A stretch of 64,000 nucleotides of DNA from Clostridium_AD frigoriphilum (GTDB lineage: Bacteria > Bacillota > Clostridia > Clostridiales > Clostridiaceae): positions 34,521-98,520 of the forward strand of contig NZ_JAZHFS010000020.1 of assembly GCF_036541405.1 (NCBI RefSeq). The letters run 5' to 3'. The notes beneath the pieces were generated by a model. That model saw only the letters and a list, made by a program, of their open reading frames with translations, ran no database searches and was not told where the DNA came from. This document shows, piece by piece, positions 36,946 through 46,012 of the stretch. Position 1 is the stretch's first letter. Each line of letters begins with the position of its first letter. The position numbers were made by a program, and so were the translations under genes.

Positions 36946-37081
36946 AAAAACATTCCTCCATAATTTTATATTTCAAATGTGACCTAAAATGATACGGTTG
37001 CCCATAAAATACGTGCATGGGATTTTTTTCTGTAATATTCCTTTTTCATCAGTTCAATTTTCTCTTCTTAAGTCATTCTTA

Positions 37082-38758
37082 CTAATTTTCGCCTATATAC
37101 TCAAACCAATCAAAGTCTGCTATATTATCACAAGCGACCCCATTACTACTTGCAAACATACCTATATATGTTCCTACACACCCTCCTGCTACTTCAGAAC
37201 ATAATATCCTACCATCTACATTTTCTATTAGCAGTTCCATTGAGTCTAAAGATGATCCATAGTAGAAACTATAATCTTGACCCCTTACAGATACCTTTAA
37301 ATAAATTATTTGTGAATTAAAGACTTTCTGTTCAAGCTTACTTTCTATGTTTTCATAGCTGAAGGTTTTTGCGTGAAAATCCATGTCCACTTTAGCTATA
37401 CATTTCATTAAGCGTATAATTTTTTCTCCATTTTCTATTGAATATTCAAATCTAAATTGATGATTATTATCTTGAACCATTGCAATTCCTGCAGTTTCCA
37501 AATCGTTTTTAGGACTAAATTCCATTTTTGTACAAGCATCGAAATTCATGTGTTGTATACGTCGTCCTATAAAGCTAGGATTATCTACAATCGTTTCTTT
37601 TTCTTTATAACAAAGTCTCTTACTTTCATCATAAGGTGGTGCTTTAAGAATATCCACCATCCCTTGAGTTCTAAGTTTTAGTCTAAGATTACCAGGTCTT
37701 TCTGTTAGACTAAAAAACTGTTTTCTTGGAGTACGAATGCTATTCCATATATAATCTAGTGTTTCTTTATTAAAATCATCACGATTTGCTCTTGAATCAA
37801 CATCAAATTTCGTAAGGTTTGGAATGGAATATTCAAACTCTATTTTTCCTGTTCCAGGACTTACAATCGGCCAACCATCTTCCCAAATCATAGGCATTAG
37901 AAATGTTTCTCTTGCTAGATTTTTATAATATCCTCCATAAGGCCTAGAAGCAAGTGCAACCATCCACCATTCACCATTTTGAGTCTCAACAAAGTCCGCA
38001 TGTCCAGTATTTGAAATAGGATAGCTTTTACCAAGATGGCGGTGGGTTAATATTGGATTTCCAGGGTTTCCTTCATAAGGTCCAAAAATATCCTTACTTC
38101 TTGAAATAGTAACTGAATGAAAATGCTCAGTACCACCTTCTGCAATCATTAAATAATAAAAATTATTAATTTTATATAGATGAGGTCCTTCAATAAAATA
38201 CGCATTTTTTAAAGCACCTTTCCAAAGTACATAACTTTCACCAATAAGCTGCATTGTATTTAAATCAAGCTCTTGACACCAAATATCTTGGTCTCCCATA
38301 TACTGTGGATCTTGTGGACTTCTTGTACCAGTATAATAAGCCCTACCATCCTCATCAAAAAAGAGAGAAGGATCAATCCCAGGTGCTCTCTTTATCCAAT
38401 ATGGATCTGACCATGGACCTGATGGATTTGTTGCAGTTACAATAAAGTTTCCTCCATTGTTTACATTTGTAGTTATCACATAGTACACACCTTTATGATA
38501 ACGAATAGTAGGAGCAAATATTCCTCCTGTAAATCCAGCGCCATCCAAATTTAACTGAGATGGGTGATCTAATACATGGCCAATCTGTTCCCAGTGTACA
38601 AGATCCTTACTGTGCTGTATTGGTATGCCAGGAAAATACATAAAACTGGAATTAATCATATAATAATCTTCCCCTACACGGCATATAGAAGGATCCGGAT
38701 AAAATCCTGGTAAAATTGGGTTATTAAAAGTCTCTTCTTCTTTATTTTTAATTATCAT
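37082..38758 (-). CDS. Glycoside hydrolase family 43 (beta-xylosidase/arabinofuranosidase)
   Basis: A 558-residue protein. The five-bladed propeller starts NPILPGFYPDPSICRVG (general-base Asp in PDPS), the pKa-modulating Asp is in PGIDPSLFFDEDG, and the general-acid Glu is in YFIEGPHLYK. A C-terminal beta-sandwich of about 200 residues (the GH43_C2/DUF1349-like type) is present. It removes xylose or arabinose from oligosaccharides in the cytoplasm (no signal peptide). The neighbouring GPH symporter is the likely importer. Confidence 0.92.
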   Translation of the reverse strand: MIIKNKEEETFNNPILPGFYPDPSICRVGEDYYMINSSFMYFPGIPIQHSKDLVHWEQIGHVLDHPSQLNLDGAGFTGGIFAPTIRYHKGVYYVITTNVNNGGNFIVTATNPSGPWSDPYWIKRAPGIDPSLFFDEDGRAYYTGTRSPQDPQYMGDQDIWCQELDLNTMQLIGESYVLWKGALKNAYFIEGPHLYKINNFYYLMIAEGGTEHFHSVTISRSKDIFGPYEGNPGNPILTHRHLGKSYPISNTGHADFVETQNGEWWMVALASRPYGGYYKNLARETFLMPMIWEDGWPIVSPGTGKIEFEYSIPNLTKFDVDSRANRDDFNKETLDYIWNSIRTPRKQFFSLTERPGNLRLKLRTQGMVDILKAPPYDESKRLCYKEKETIVDNPSFIGRRIQHMNFDACTKMEFSPKNDLETAGIAMVQDNNHQFRFEYSIENGEKIIRLMKCIAKVDMDFHAKTFSYENIESKLEQKVFNSQIIYLKVSVRGQDYSFYYGSSLDSMELLIENVDGRILCSEVAGGCVGTYIGMFASSNGVACDNIADFDWFEYIGEN

Positions 38759-38785
38759 TTTAAAATCTCCTTATCAGCTTTTTAT

Positions 38786-38865
38786 TTAACCCTTAGCTAC
38801 TCCAACGCCTATACCCTTTACAAAATACTTTTTCGAAGAAATGGTATAAAATGATAATTGGAATA
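38786..38865 (-). pseudogene. Remnant of a sugar ABC permease C-terminus
   Basis: The minus strand reads IPIIILYHFFEK, then after a one-base shift KYFVKGIGVGVAKG and a stop. This is the conserved end of LplC/YtcP-type permeases (compare QKYFVQGLTIGAVKG at 10.6 kb). Only about 26 codons remain, with a frameshift in an A-run. Confidence 0.75.
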
Positions 38866-38935
38866 ATTTCTATAATCTCAATTAATCTTAAAATTATAGG
38901 AGTAAATTTTTTAGATTTATCAATTATATTATAAG

Positions 38936-40336
38936 TTACTCTTCAGTAATGCTTTTATTACGTCTTTCAAGTAATATTTCACTAGTTTTCGTAGCCCTAA
39001 TTTTAGTAATACCATAAAAGGACATTGGTATTGTCGCTAATAAAAACATTATGCCTGGTAATAAATTTACTATAATATTTATTCCATGTACTGCTTCTGC
39101 AGTCTGTTGTGCTTTTGCAACATAACCTACCATGCCTAAAAAAGTAACACTTAGAGCTCCTACTAATGCATTCGAAATTTTTGTTATAAGACTTGTAAAA
39201 GAGTATATTGATCCATCACTACGAAATCCAGTTTTAAGTTGATTATCATCTATACAGTCAGCTACCATACTAAATATCATAATACCATTAATCCCCAATG
39301 GTATACATGCAAAAACTGACAAGATTAGAATCATTGTAATGTTTGTTTCAGGAGTTAAATAGATGCCACAAAGTGAAATCCCAGTTGTTACTAATCCAAT
39401 TCTTAGTAATGTACTCTTTTCAATGTGTTTTGTAGCTATCGAAGGTATGAATGAACCAATAGCCATGCAAACAGATAATAATGTAAATAAAACCGCTATT
39501 AAATCAGGACGTTTTAAATAATATATGCAGTAATACATTAAAGTTCCTAATCTTTCAAATAAACCAGTAAACAGTAAGAATAGAGTTGCATATACCAACA
39601 GTAATTGCTTATTTGAAAATGCAGCCTTTAAAGATTGTTTTACTGTAGGCTTTTCTGCCTTTGTAGGTGTTATAACTTCTTTACAATTTTTAAATGTTAT
39701 AAACAACATAGGCATTGAAATTAATGATAATACAATTGATGCATAGAAGTAACCCTTTTGATTATTACCTTTACCTAATATTTGAATTAAAGGCATTACT
39801 GTAGCTCCTGTAAGAATTCCTGCAATAGTTCCAAAGAATCCCCTGAAAGAATTTAAACTAGTTCTTTCATTAGTATCCCTAGTCATAACTGTAGCAAGTG
39901 CACCATATGGAACATTAACTAGCGAATGAACTGAACCTAATAATAAATATGTTACAGCTGCATAGATTATCTTTGATACGCCAGTAAAAGATGGAGTATA
40001 AAAAGTTAATACATTAAATATACAAAGAGCTATTGAACCAAATAGGATATATGGTCTAAACCTTCCAAACCTAGTATTTGTATGTTCCATAACTATACCT
40101 AGTAATGGATCTACAACACAATCCCATACTCGTGCTACAAGTAATAATACAGCTACAACGGTACCTGGTAATCCAAATACATCTGTATAAAAAAACAAAA
40201 GATAAGATGCTATTAGACTCCAAACAATACTACAAGCAAATTCACCTAAACCGTAACTAACTTTTGTGCCAAAACTAAGTTTTTTAGTAACCATTTTTTG
40301 AATAACCATTTCCTTATTACTTAATTTAGTTTCCAT
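38936..40336 (-). CDS. GPH family (MelB-type) sugar cation symporter
   Basis: A 466-residue transporter with twelve predicted helices. The N-terminus KVSYGLGEFACSIVWSLI and ARVWDCVVDPLLGIVMEHT hold the two family aspartates for cation/sugar binding; FGRFRPYILFGSI is the conserved loop 2-3. It imports glycosides or pentosides with Na+ or H+. It lies downstream of the C-glycoside operon and upstream of GH43 and GH35, so it likely serves both. A cre-like site lies 150 bases upstream. Confidence 0.92.
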   Translation of the reverse strand: METKLSNKEMVIQKMVTKKLSFGTKVSYGLGEFACSIVWSLIASYLLFFYTDVFGLPGTVVAVLLLVARVWDCVVDPLLGIVMEHTNTRFGRFRPYILFGSIALCIFNVLTFYTPSFTGVSKIIYAAVTYLLLGSVHSLVNVPYGALATVMTRDTNERTSLNSFRGFFGTIAGILTGATVMPLIQILGKGNNQKGYFYASIVLSLISMPMLFITFKNCKEVITPTKAEKPTVKQSLKAAFSNKQLLLVYATLFLLFTGLFERLGTLMYYCIYYLKRPDLIAVLFTLLSVCMAIGSFIPSIATKHIEKSTLLRIGLVTTGISLCGIYLTPETNITMILILSVFACIPLGINGIMIFSMVADCIDDNQLKTGFRSDGSIYSFTSLITKISNALVGALSVTFLGMVGYVAKAQQTAEAVHGINIIVNLLPGIMFLLATIPMSFYGITKIRATKTSEILLERRNKSITEE

Positions 40337-40481
40337 ATATTACCCTCCCTAACATAATTAATAATATCTGTTTGGTCACGATTACAACGTTAATAAATGT
40401 ATTAGGCAACAATACCATATACTATGAAATCAACAACCTTCATTAGTTTTAAACTTATTTCACTGATGACCAAATAATCTA

Positions 40482-40495
40482 TAATAACGTTTTCA
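40482..40495 (-). promoter_or_regulatory. cre-like site before the GPH symporter gene
   Basis: TGAAAACGTTATTA on the minus strand fits the CcpA operator at 13 of 14 positions. Confidence 0.5.
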
Positions 40496-40510
40496 TTATT
40501 GGCTTTTATA

Positions 40511-40590
40511 ATAGATCTCTTTAGTAGTTTATTTGGTATAAGCAACTATTAAAGAGATCTATGAAAGACTATTGAATTTTCATGGTCTTT
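40511..40590 (-). terminator. Two consecutive hairpins after the flavoprotein gene
   Basis: A stem with AAAGAC / GTCTTT arms (40564-40590) is followed by a longer one with ATAGATCTCTTTA / TAAAGAGATCTAT arms and inner AGTT/AACT pairing (40511-40562). Together they end the C-glycoside operon. Confidence 0.6.
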
Positions 40591-40593
40591 TAT

Positions 40594-41550
40594 TTATTTT
40601 GTTAATTTATCAAAATCTTTATATCTTTGTAATAGTTCTGGCAATATATCCTTTGCTGCTTTCATTTTTGGTCCTGCTATAGCACCAAATCCTTGAATCT
40701 CTAAATAATGCTCCTTAAGTCCTGCGTATGTTCCTCTGGCACGCTCTTGTTGCTCTTTTGAGAAAGTTACATTTACCCTTTCTCCATCTATTTTTAATTT
40801 ACCTTCAATACCACATACTGTACACTCTACAGTAGTTGTACCGTTTAATGTAATTAAATTTTGATGACATACTGGGCAAGTTCCTTCTTCTCCGTACCAT
40901 TCTATATCATCATCAGGTCTACCTATTGCTTCTGCAACCTTAACTCCTAGTGTATTTACATTTTTAATTAAATCTTTGTTTAATACTGGACTTCCTGTTC
41001 TTCCCATATCATATACATCAACTTCTCCAACAACTTTCATTGCCATTGACATACCAAAAGTATGCATAGTAGGCATTCCTAAAGAAACCCAATTTTTAGT
41101 ATGTGCACCTCCAACAGAAATATACCCAACATAAAACTTCTTAAAATACCTTGGATCAACTTGGTTATCTACCTCACCTCTTACTATACGTTTATCCTGT
41201 TCACCTTGCATTGCTGCACTGTCATGACGAGGTCCAAATCTATCAATAAAATCTTTAAATTGTCCAACTGGTTCAAGCACATACACTGGAGCAGCTACAA
41301 TTATTGCATCCGCATTAAGAATCTTCTCCTCTAATTCTTGAAAATCATCTTTGATAATACATTGTGTATCTTTTCCCTTTTGAAATCCTGTACTACATGC
41401 TCCACAACCAGTACAACGACCAATGTTCAGATTAACTGTATTTACAAATTCAACCTGCGCACCTGCAGCTTTTGCTCCGAATAATGCTTCTTTTACTAAT
41501 ATATCATTGTTAGCCATCTTTTTACCAAATGAAATTCCTAATACTTTCAT
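40594..41550 (-). CDS. Flavodoxin-fold NAD(P)H-dependent oxidoreductase with zinc ribbon
   Basis: A 318-residue protein starting MKVLGISFGKKM (FMN phosphate loop region). NIGRCTGCGACSTG with a later Cys (DTQC) is the Cys cluster of iron-sulfur flavoproteins. Residues 95-110 (ADAIIVAAPVYVLEPVGQFK) bind flavin. A C-terminal CPVCHQ...CTVC zinc ribbon is present. It is the last gene of the operon. A paralogue lies at 49998. A reduction step on an aglycone is possible but inferred. Confidence 0.82.
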   Translation of the reverse strand: MKVLGISFGKKMANNDILVKEALFGAKAAGAQVEFVNTVNLNIGRCTGCGACSTGFQKGKDTQCIIKDDFQELEEKILNADAIIVAAPVYVLEPVGQFKDFIDRFGPRHDSAAMQGEQDKRIVRGEVDNQVDPRYFKKFYVGYISVGGAHTKNWVSLGMPTMHTFGMSMAMKVVGEVDVYDMGRTGSPVLNKDLIKNVNTLGVKVAEAIGRPDDDIEWYGEEGTCPVCHQNLITLNGTTTVECTVCGIEGKLKIDGERVNVTFSKEQQERARGTYAGLKEHYLEIQGFGAIAGPKMKAAKDILPELLQRYKDFDKLTK

Positions 41551-41581
41551 GTTTTTAATCTCCTCTATGTCATATTTATAT

Positions 41582-42523
41582 TTATATATCGAATACTAAT
41601 TTTACTCCACCATAAATCCCTGCATAATTCCCCAATGTAGCAAGTTCAAATTTTGTTCTTTCAGAAGCATGAAATGCTTTTTTTATAAAATGTTTTTGAA
41701 TTACATTCAGAAGAATTTCTCCTGCTTTTGATAAACCTCCACCTATAACGAAAATTTCCGGATCACATACACATGATACATTTGCAAGTGTATTTCCTAA
41801 TTTTTCTCCCAAATCTTCAACTAACTTACTTGCTAACTCGTCACCCTCTCTTGCAGCATCAAATATTTCTTTTGCTGTTATTTTACTATGATTTCTTAGT
41901 ATAGAGGGGCTACTATCATTTTCTAAAAGCTTTTGTGACTCTTTTACGATACCATTAGCTGATGCATATTGTTCAAGGCAGCCTGTTTTTCCACATCCAC
42001 AAACTTCTGTTTCATTTTCAACAACTTTAATATGTCCAATTTCTCCGCCTGCACCGTGTATACCTGAAATTATTTTACCATCAATTATAATTCCACCGCC
42101 TACTCCAGTCCCAAGTGTGACCATTATTAAACTTTTATATCCTTTGCCTCCACCCTGCCACATTTCTCCTAATGCAGCAACATTGGCATCATTGCCAGCT
42201 TTTACTGGAAGATCAATCATTTTGCTCAAAGTTTCTTCTACATTAAATATGTCCCAACCTAAATTAACGCATTTTAATACAGTTCCGTCACAACTTACAG
42301 GTCCAGGTACACCAATTCCAACACCTACTACACTATTTTTATCTATTTTTTTTTGCTTTAATTTATTTTCTATTTCCATAGATATATCCTCTAATATATA
42401 TTTACCATTTTTCTTTCTATTGGTATCTATCTCCCATTTTTCTAATAATGTTCCATCAACTTTAAACAATCCTATTTTTATTGCGGTTCCACCAATATCT
42501 ACCCCAAATCCATATTCTCTCAT
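41582..42523 (-). CDS. ROK family sugar kinase (glucokinase-like)
   Basis: A 313-residue ROK protein without a DNA-binding domain, hence a kinase. GVDIGGTAIKIGLF is the phosphate loop; GNDANVAALGE holds the catalytic Asp; LGTGVGGGIIIDG follows; GEIGHIKV and CGCGKTGCLEQYAS form the ROK zinc site. It phosphorylates a hexose, probably the sugar released by the operon's lyase. It shares the operon with oxidoreductases upstream (40-base gap). Confidence 0.9.
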   Translation of the reverse strand: MREYGFGVDIGGTAIKIGLFKVDGTLLEKWEIDTNRKKNGKYILEDISMEIENKLKQKKIDKNSVVGVGIGVPGPVSCDGTVLKCVNLGWDIFNVEETLSKMIDLPVKAGNDANVAALGEMWQGGGKGYKSLIMVTLGTGVGGGIIIDGKIISGIHGAGGEIGHIKVVENETEVCGCGKTGCLEQYASANGIVKESQKLLENDSSPSILRNHSKITAKEIFDAAREGDELASKLVEDLGEKLGNTLANVSCVCDPEIFVIGGGLSKAGEILLNVIQKHFIKKAFHASERTKFELATLGNYAGIYGGVKLVFDI

Positions 42524-42563
42524 TTGATTTCCCTTCGCCTTTTTTTCTTTTATATAAAATAAC

Positions 42564-43610
42564 TTAAAACATTATAGCTTTGTTTGTTTCACTAGATTCA
42601 AATGCAGCTTCCATAACAGATAACACTTTTCTTACTTCTGGAATCTTTATTTTTAATTCTTCTTTTCCATTTATTACTTGAACAAAATTCTTATAAAAAT
42701 CTGTCCATTCTGTTTTCACTTCCGGTAGTGCTTCTGAATACAATACACCTGCAGGTTGAGGTGCAAATTGTCTAGTTGGACCAGCAACAGTTTCTGCAAT
42801 TTGTGCAGGTAATTTATCTAATAATTCACTAGTTCTCCAAATCTCACCATCACAAGCAAATGAATTGATTTTTAAAGTTCCTCTATTTCCTGCAACTAAC
42901 CATCTTGGCTGATAACTTAATATATAAGTACCTAACTCAAGATGCACTGTAATACCATTATCAAATTTCATTAGAATTTTAAAATAATCATCAACTTCGT
43001 CATTTATAATACTTTTAATATCTGCAAACACACTCACTAAGTGTGCATCCCCCATCATAAATAATGTTTGGTCTATTAAATGCACTCCCCAGTCATACAT
43101 CATACCGCCACCGTATTTTTTGTATAAATGCCATTCATGAATTCTTCCATTTGCTGTATGAAGTTTTGATTCTATTGTGAATATTTTACCTATTAAATTT
43201 TCCTCATATACTTTTTTTACAATTTGAAAATCTTTATCCCATCTTCTATTTTGATGCACTGTAAAAATTACATTGTTATCTTTTGCTGCTTGTGTCATCT
43301 CATCAAGTTCTTTTACATTAAGTGCTGCTGGCTTTTCGCATATAATATTTTTCCCAGCTTTAGCAGCTTTTATTGCCATCTCTTTGTGTAAATAATTTGG
43401 GACTGTAAGCAACACTGTATTAATATCAGGATTTGCTAAAAAATCATCTACAAATTCATAGGATTTTACTCCTCTCGCTTCTGACTCTTTTCTTTTTTCT
43501 TCCTTAATATCACAACTTGCTATAATTTCTACTTGGTCAACTCTTCTGGCATTTTCTTCGTGCCATTTTCCCATACCGCCAAAGCCTAAAATCCCTAATT
43601 TAACGTTCAT
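42564..43610 (-). CDS. Gfo/Idh/MocA family oxidoreductase (second of operon)
   Basis: A 348-residue protein. The N-terminal Rossmann fold is LGILGFGGMGKWH; the conserved EKPAA motif is present; GGGMMYDWGVHLIDQTLFMMG holds the catalytic Asp/His segment. It oxidises or reduces a sugar hydroxyl with NAD(P). In glycoside pathways of this kind, such enzymes make or reduce 3-keto sugars. Here it may reduce the released keto sugar (inference). Confidence 0.88.
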   Translation of the reverse strand: MNVKLGILGFGGMGKWHEENARRVDQVEIIASCDIKEEKRKESEARGVKSYEFVDDFLANPDINTVLLTVPNYLHKEMAIKAAKAGKNIICEKPAALNVKELDEMTQAAKDNNVIFTVHQNRRWDKDFQIVKKVYEENLIGKIFTIESKLHTANGRIHEWHLYKKYGGGMMYDWGVHLIDQTLFMMGDAHLVSVFADIKSIINDEVDDYFKILMKFDNGITVHLELGTYILSYQPRWLVAGNRGTLKINSFACDGEIWRTSELLDKLPAQIAETVAGPTRQFAPQPAGVLYSEALPEVKTEWTDFYKNFVQVINGKEELKIKIPEVRKVLSVMEAAFESSETNKAIMF

Positions 43611-43628
43611 AGTATTACCTCCTTGTAT

Positions 43629-44543
43629 TTATATTACAAATTGTCTAAGATATTTTGCACTTAAAATTACGGCCTTCTTTGCATCTTCAACGGAGCCTTC
43701 AAATGCTTTATCCTCAACTTCAATACATGTGTATCCTTTGTAACCTATATCAGTAAGCGCTGAAACATATTTACCCCAATTAACATCGCCAAGTCCCGGT
43801 AATTTAGGTGACATATATTGAAGTGGTGTTGCCATAATTCCAACATCGCAAAGTTTATCCTTGTATATCTTTATATCCTTATAATGTACATGAAAAATCT
43901 TATCTTTAAATTCATATAATGGCTTAATATAATCAATTTGTTGCCATATAAAGTGCGATGGATCATAGTTTATCCCGAAATTGGGACTATCTATTATTTC
44001 AAAAACTTTTCTCCAATTTGCTGGTGATGTCATAAGGTTTTGTCCACCTGGCCATTCATTATCTGAAAATAACATTGGACAATTTTCAATTGCAATCTTT
44101 ACACCTTTTTCTTCTGCATATTTTACAATTGGAGGCCAAACTTCCTTAACTATTTCTAAATTTTCCTCTACTGTCTTTGAAGGTACTCGTCCTACAAAAG
44201 TAGTAATCATATTAACATCTAATTTACTAGCCGCATCAATTAATTTATATATATGTTCAATATATGTTTTCCTTTTTTCTAAATCAGCATCAATTGTATT
44301 TGGATAATACGCTAAAGAAGATATTTCAACACCTTTTTTAGAGCAATAGTCTTTGATATAAATAGCTTTTTCATCATCTAAAGTATTTACATCAATATGG
44401 CTTACCCCTGCATATCTTCTATCAACTTTTCCTTTAGGCCAACATGCAACTTCAAGGCACTCTAATCCATTTTCAGACGTAAAATCTACTAATTCCTCAA
44501 AACTTAATTCTCCTAGTATTGCACTAATAAAACCTAATTCCAT
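43629..44543 (-). CDS. Sugar phosphate isomerase/epimerase (TIM barrel)
   Basis: A 304-residue xylose-isomerase-like barrel. Metal ligands are visible as Glu in VKIAIENCP, Asp/His in INYDPSHF, His in FHVHYKD and Glu in TCIEVED. GAGAGGTG precedes the ATG. It is shorter than and distinct from the neighbouring CGD alpha subunit, so it is probably an independent keto-sugar isomerase or epimerase of the same pathway. Confidence 0.87.
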   Translation of the reverse strand: MELGFISAILGELSFEELVDFTSENGLECLEVACWPKGKVDRRYAGVSHIDVNTLDDEKAIYIKDYCSKKGVEISSLAYYPNTIDADLEKRKTYIEHIYKLIDAASKLDVNMITTFVGRVPSKTVEENLEIVKEVWPPIVKYAEEKGVKIAIENCPMLFSDNEWPGGQNLMTSPANWRKVFEIIDSPNFGINYDPSHFIWQQIDYIKPLYEFKDKIFHVHYKDIKIYKDKLCDVGIMATPLQYMSPKLPGLGDVNWGKYVSALTDIGYKGYTCIEVEDKAFEGSVEDAKKAVILSAKYLRQFVI

Positions 44544-44566
44544 AAATTTTCACCTCTCATAAGTAT

Positions 44567-45538
44567 TTAACTTTCCAATAACTTTCTTTCCATCATAAGA
44601 TGTTTTTTAGTCATTTCGATTGCACGTCCAGATGCATGATCTTCATACTCTGACATTATATATCCTTCAAAATCCGAGTTTTGTATAACAGGTAATATCT
44701 CCTGATATGGAATACTCGCTTCATGGTTTTGTTCGTCCATGTAATGGAATTTACCATGAAAGTGAAAACAATATGGGATTATATTTTTTAGTCCTTCTAA
44801 ATCTGGTTCTTTACGAAACTGCACGAATCCATACATTCCTTCAAGTGCCCCAAATACTGGTCCACCTGCCCCTACTTCTATTAATTTTTTTCTAGTTTCC
44901 TCTTTTGGAACATCATCATATCTCATCTTAGCAGCTAATTCTAAATGTTCTAGTTTTGCTCCTGCTTTCAATGCATCATCCCAAATTGGTTTATTAGGTT
45001 TCGTTGCAAAACATCCAAAGTCAGGAATCAATCCAATAAATTTTGAACCTGATTCTTTAATAACTTCAATATATTCTTTAACAATTGGAGTTGATGGAGT
45101 TTCAGGATTATGAATTTCTATACCAACTTTTATTCCATACTCTTCTGCATAAGGGGCTAATCTTCCTAGTGCTTTTGGAGATAACAGATATTGAGCCCTC
45201 ATAATTTTACATCCTAATTTATGTGCACTTTTCAAATCAATAATAGCACTAGCTAATAATTCATCTTCTGTTAAGTTACGCCCTGGAATCATACCTCTAT
45301 CTTGGTTTGCACTATAGCAAATAGGCTTGATACCATATTTTTGTGTACAATTTTGAACTAAACCTAAGAATTCATCACTTACATATGGATAAGAAGGATT
45401 CATTTGTGTCCCTACAACTTCATATCCTTCAGCACCCATTTGTGCAGCAATACGAACACAATCTTCAAATGATAAAATTCCTCTTGCATATTCGGCTGTA
45501 AAACAATATAGAGTTACACCTAATTTAATATTACTCAT
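44567..45538 (-). CDS. C-glycoside deglycosidase alpha subunit (xylose-isomerase-like)
   Basis: A 323-residue TIM barrel. Metal ligands are Glu141 (GIEIHNPE), Asp173 (IPDFGCF), a His at 259/261 (FHFHGKF) and Glu297 (MSEYEDH). It matches the alpha subunit of C-glycoside deglycosidases (CarB/DgpC-type) known from Eubacterium, Dorea and actinobacteria, which cut the C-C bond of 3-keto C-glycosides with a Mn-type metal. The decisive support is the adjacent DUF6379 beta subunit gene, 13 bases upstream. The natural substrate here is unknown. Confidence 0.82.
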   Translation of the reverse strand: MSNIKLGVTLYCFTAEYARGILSFEDCVRIAAQMGAEGYEVVGTQMNPSYPYVSDEFLGLVQNCTQKYGIKPICYSANQDRGMIPGRNLTEDELLASAIIDLKSAHKLGCKIMRAQYLLSPKALGRLAPYAEEYGIKVGIEIHNPETPSTPIVKEYIEVIKESGSKFIGLIPDFGCFATKPNKPIWDDALKAGAKLEHLELAAKMRYDDVPKEETRKKLIEVGAGGPVFGALEGMYGFVQFRKEPDLEGLKNIIPYCFHFHGKFHYMDEQNHEASIPYQEILPVIQNSDFEGYIMSEYEDHASGRAIEMTKKHLMMERKLLES

Positions 45539-45551
45539 ATTTTTCCCTCCT

Positions 45552-45995
45552 TTAATCTTCTTTAATACTTAAAACCTTTTCACCACAACTGTCTAATGGC
45601 ATATAATTCGAGTCTTCTGCAGATGCAGATAGTGGCATATAGGGAACTCTTAACATTAAGTGTACTTTAATATCATGATTTCCAGCACTTAAGCCGCTCT
45701 TTTTATGTACCATTATATGAGCTGGTTCAATTAGTTGCCAAAATTCACTTATTAAATTAGAAAATTGATTTACATTAAATTCTTTATTATTTATACCAAA
45801 AGTAACCTTTTCGTCAGCAATTTCTTCACCATCAACTGTAACTTTAAATTCATCAATACATGAAAGATAGTGTCCTCTATAATTACTTAAACGCATATCA
45901 AAAAGAAATCCTCTTTTTTCTCCATTTACATAAGTATTCTTTAAACTATTGTCGCAAATAACATCAACAAAATTAATTCTCATTGCAAATCCCAC
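45552..45995 (-). CDS. C-glycoside deglycosidase beta subunit (DUF6379)
   Basis: A 147-residue beta-rich protein. AGGAGG lies seven bases before a GTG at 45995, which I take as start; an internal ATG four codons later (MRINFVDVICDNSL) is possible. The order and phrases (FLFDMRLSNYRGHYLSCIDE, VHLMLRVPYMPL) fit DUF6379, the small subunit of C-deglycosylation enzymes. It has no catalytic metal site of its own and supports the alpha subunit. Confidence 0.82.
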   Translation of the reverse strand: MGFAMRINFVDVICDNSLKNTYVNGEKRGFLFDMRLSNYRGHYLSCIDEFKVTVDGEEIADEKVTFGINNKEFNVNQFSNLISEFWQLIEPAHIMVHKKSGLSAGNHDIKVHLMLRVPYMPLSASAEDSNYMPLDSCGEKVLSIKED

Positions 45996-46012
45996 ATTAA
46001 GACCTCCTATTT

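Noticed and set aside
37457..37681. Plus-strand ORF opposite the GH43 gene
   Set aside because: Antisense shadow of a well-supported enzyme gene, with no ribosome site or family features. The same applies to the other long antisense frames in the lysine and C-glycoside operons.
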